Shown piece by piece: positions 62,946 through 64,000 of a stretch of DNA of 64,000 nt. Below the pieces are notes generated by a model. It was not told where the DNA came from and made no database searches. It saw only the letters and a program-made list of their open reading frames with translations. The DNA lies in contig DIWU01000024.1 in NCBI GenBank assembly GCA_002428525.1, positions 180,862 to 244,861 of the forward strand, in the 5' to 3' direction. How positions within the stretch are numbered: position 1 is the first letter of the stretch; the number at the start of each line of letters is the position of its first letter. Source of the DNA: a bacterium UBP14_UBA6098 (GTDB taxonomy: Bacteria; UBP14; UBA6098). Made by a program: the position numbers and the translations under genes.

Positions 62946-63986
62946 ATGAAAAAAGCCTTGTTAATGCTACTACTCGCGCTTATAGTAACGAGCGTGATCT
63001 GGGCGGATGGAACTGTTCGAGTTTTCACGGGGAATGGTGCTTGGAAGTATGTATTACCTCCCAATCCATACGAGTTTCCAGTTCATAATGTCGTTCAATA
63101 TTATGCGAATCCCCTTAACTGTAACCCTTGGGATAGGTTTATTCCTCCTTTTGTCTCAGTAAATGAAGGACCGCCTCGCCCCTGGGAAAAACTTTACTGG
63201 CAAGATACTTTATCGGATGGTTATTGGATAAGTCGAACCAGCGCGGGTATAGATCCCGACACCGTAACGGAAAGATGGTTTCTTTCGCCGGTATTTCCCT
63301 TATACTCAAATATCTCCCGTGGCACAATATGGCTGTCCGCCGACGACTTAATCGATGTCGCACTTCTCCGCAATGTCGATAACAATGCAACTTACTCCCT
63401 TCCATGTGTTCCGGTCAATGGCTGGGCAAATTTCTATCGTTTCGACCTCACTGAATTCCTGCGCGATCTAGACGCAAAAGTTGACAATTGCAGGATGGAA
63501 TTCCGATTAAGGAATATACGCCCAAATTATAGCGGCATGATAGCTTATATGTCCTACGATTACGGAGAAGCGAGAAACTATACATACAACCTTAGCGGTA
63601 GTGGTTGGCGCTACATATCGATGCCTTTCAAACCAACTAATTCAGCGGCGACATTGCAATCGCTTTTCCCCGGCATTATTGCTTTAGCGAGGTATTTCAA
63701 TTGGCAAACAGGATCTTGGACAATAATTAACGCCTCGGTGCCTCTAACAGGTGTATTAGGTGATATTACGAGAACATACTCCTTCCAAATTTTCTATTTG
63801 ACCGGAGGAAGCCACGCCACCACAATTGAAGGTTATCCGATCTTCGAGCAGAGATATCTCGATATCACAACTAATAACCATCTGTATTTCGGGACGATCA
63901 ACTGCGATTGCGAAGTCCCGGGACAGATCGGTTATGTAGCGTTTAACGGATCAAATCCCGATGATTTATGGACTGGAGACTTCTGA
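62946..63986 (+). CDS. Exported protein with GWRYISMP-type module
   Basis: The 346-residue product starts at ATG 62946 (AAAGGA upstream; an ATG at 62941 stops at once) and has a signal peptide ending at about SVIWA. The first ~200 residues are beta-rich. Near residue 222 is GWRYISMPFKPTNSAATLQSLFPGIIALARYFNW, which resembles the GWNLVSLP modules of the proteins at 38-43 kb. It ends with 'GYVAFNGSNPDDLWTGDF'. No enzymatic motif. It lies close to the window edge but is complete. Confidence 0.7.
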   Translation: MKKALLMLLLALIVTSVIWADGTVRVFTGNGAWKYVLPPNPYEFPVHNVVQYYANPLNCNPWDRFIPPFVSVNEGPPRPWEKLYWQDTLSDGYWISRTSAGIDPDTVTERWFLSPVFPLYSNISRGTIWLSADDLIDVALLRNVDNNATYSLPCVPVNGWANFYRFDLTEFLRDLDAKVDNCRMEFRLRNIRPNYSGMIAYMSYDYGEARNYTYNLSGSGWRYISMPFKPTNSAATLQSLFPGIIALARYFNWQTGSWTIINASVPLTGVLGDITRTYSFQIFYLTGGSHATTIEGYPIFEQRYLDITTNNHLYFGTINCDCEVPGQIGYVAFNGSNPDDLWTGDF

Positions 63987-64000
63987 AAAACAGATTATTT

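Overview
The window is a 64-kb piece of a bacterial chromosome, most likely from an uncultured candidate phylum in or near the FCB group. The reasons are: many exported proteins ending in a FlgD-like 'PNPFNS...GVY...YLK' tail, FolE2-type GTP cyclohydrolase, a 29-residue AURKAIP1/COX24-like basic protein, and GC-rich codons in most genes. I cannot assign a phylum from sequence alone. Housekeeping genes are intact and closely packed. Intergenic DNA is often filled with small palindromic and tandem repeats.

Left part (1-16.5 kb): the end of a permease, tRNA-Arg, a metallophosphoesterase with a tiny basic protein, a heterodimeric ABC exporter behind an operator-like palindrome, two exported enzymes (a nitrilase-fold amidohydrolase and a C10 cysteine peptidase), a UMF1-type MFS transporter with an HD protein, proline-catabolic P5C dehydrogenase, and a polytopic membrane protein. 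Middle (16.6-35 kb): trpS, lipoproteins, nitroreductase, a STAS/SpoIIE partner-switching pair, an EamA transporter, an FAH-family protein and coaD on the plus strand. The minus strand then carries yebC, a HAD phosphatase, ruvC, ruvA, ruvB and a folE2 with an extra N-terminal domain. A YdjM-like membrane protein, a secreted protein and an orphan hypF follow.

35-44 kb holds large exported proteins: a C39-like peptidase with two golvesin-like modules, two proteins sharing a twin 'GWNL' module, and a small membrane protein. 44-54 kb has two phosphate butyryltransferases and, on the minus strand, nif3, a zinc-ribbon coiled-coil protein, an RNase HI-like protein, guaB, an amidase, a predicted barrel and a lipoprotein, then two tRNAs. 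54-64 kb is accessory: an AT-rich gap, secreted proteins, a tail-fibre-like glycine-rich surface protein broken by a frameshift, and a DNA-methyltransferase locus. In that locus one methyltransferase gene survives only as N- and C-terminal pieces. Between them lie two AT-rich unknown genes, a short ORF and a second methyltransferase, and the whole is bracketed by direct repeats of about 113 bp.

The most unusual signals are: (1) a family of three intergenic cloverleaf-like nested palindromes with GGGCGTCGG/CCGACGCCC ends; (2) the split methyltransferase with its cassette of unknown genes; (3) mobile palindromic repeats read in frame inside the C10 peptidase; and (4) the FolE2 fusion.
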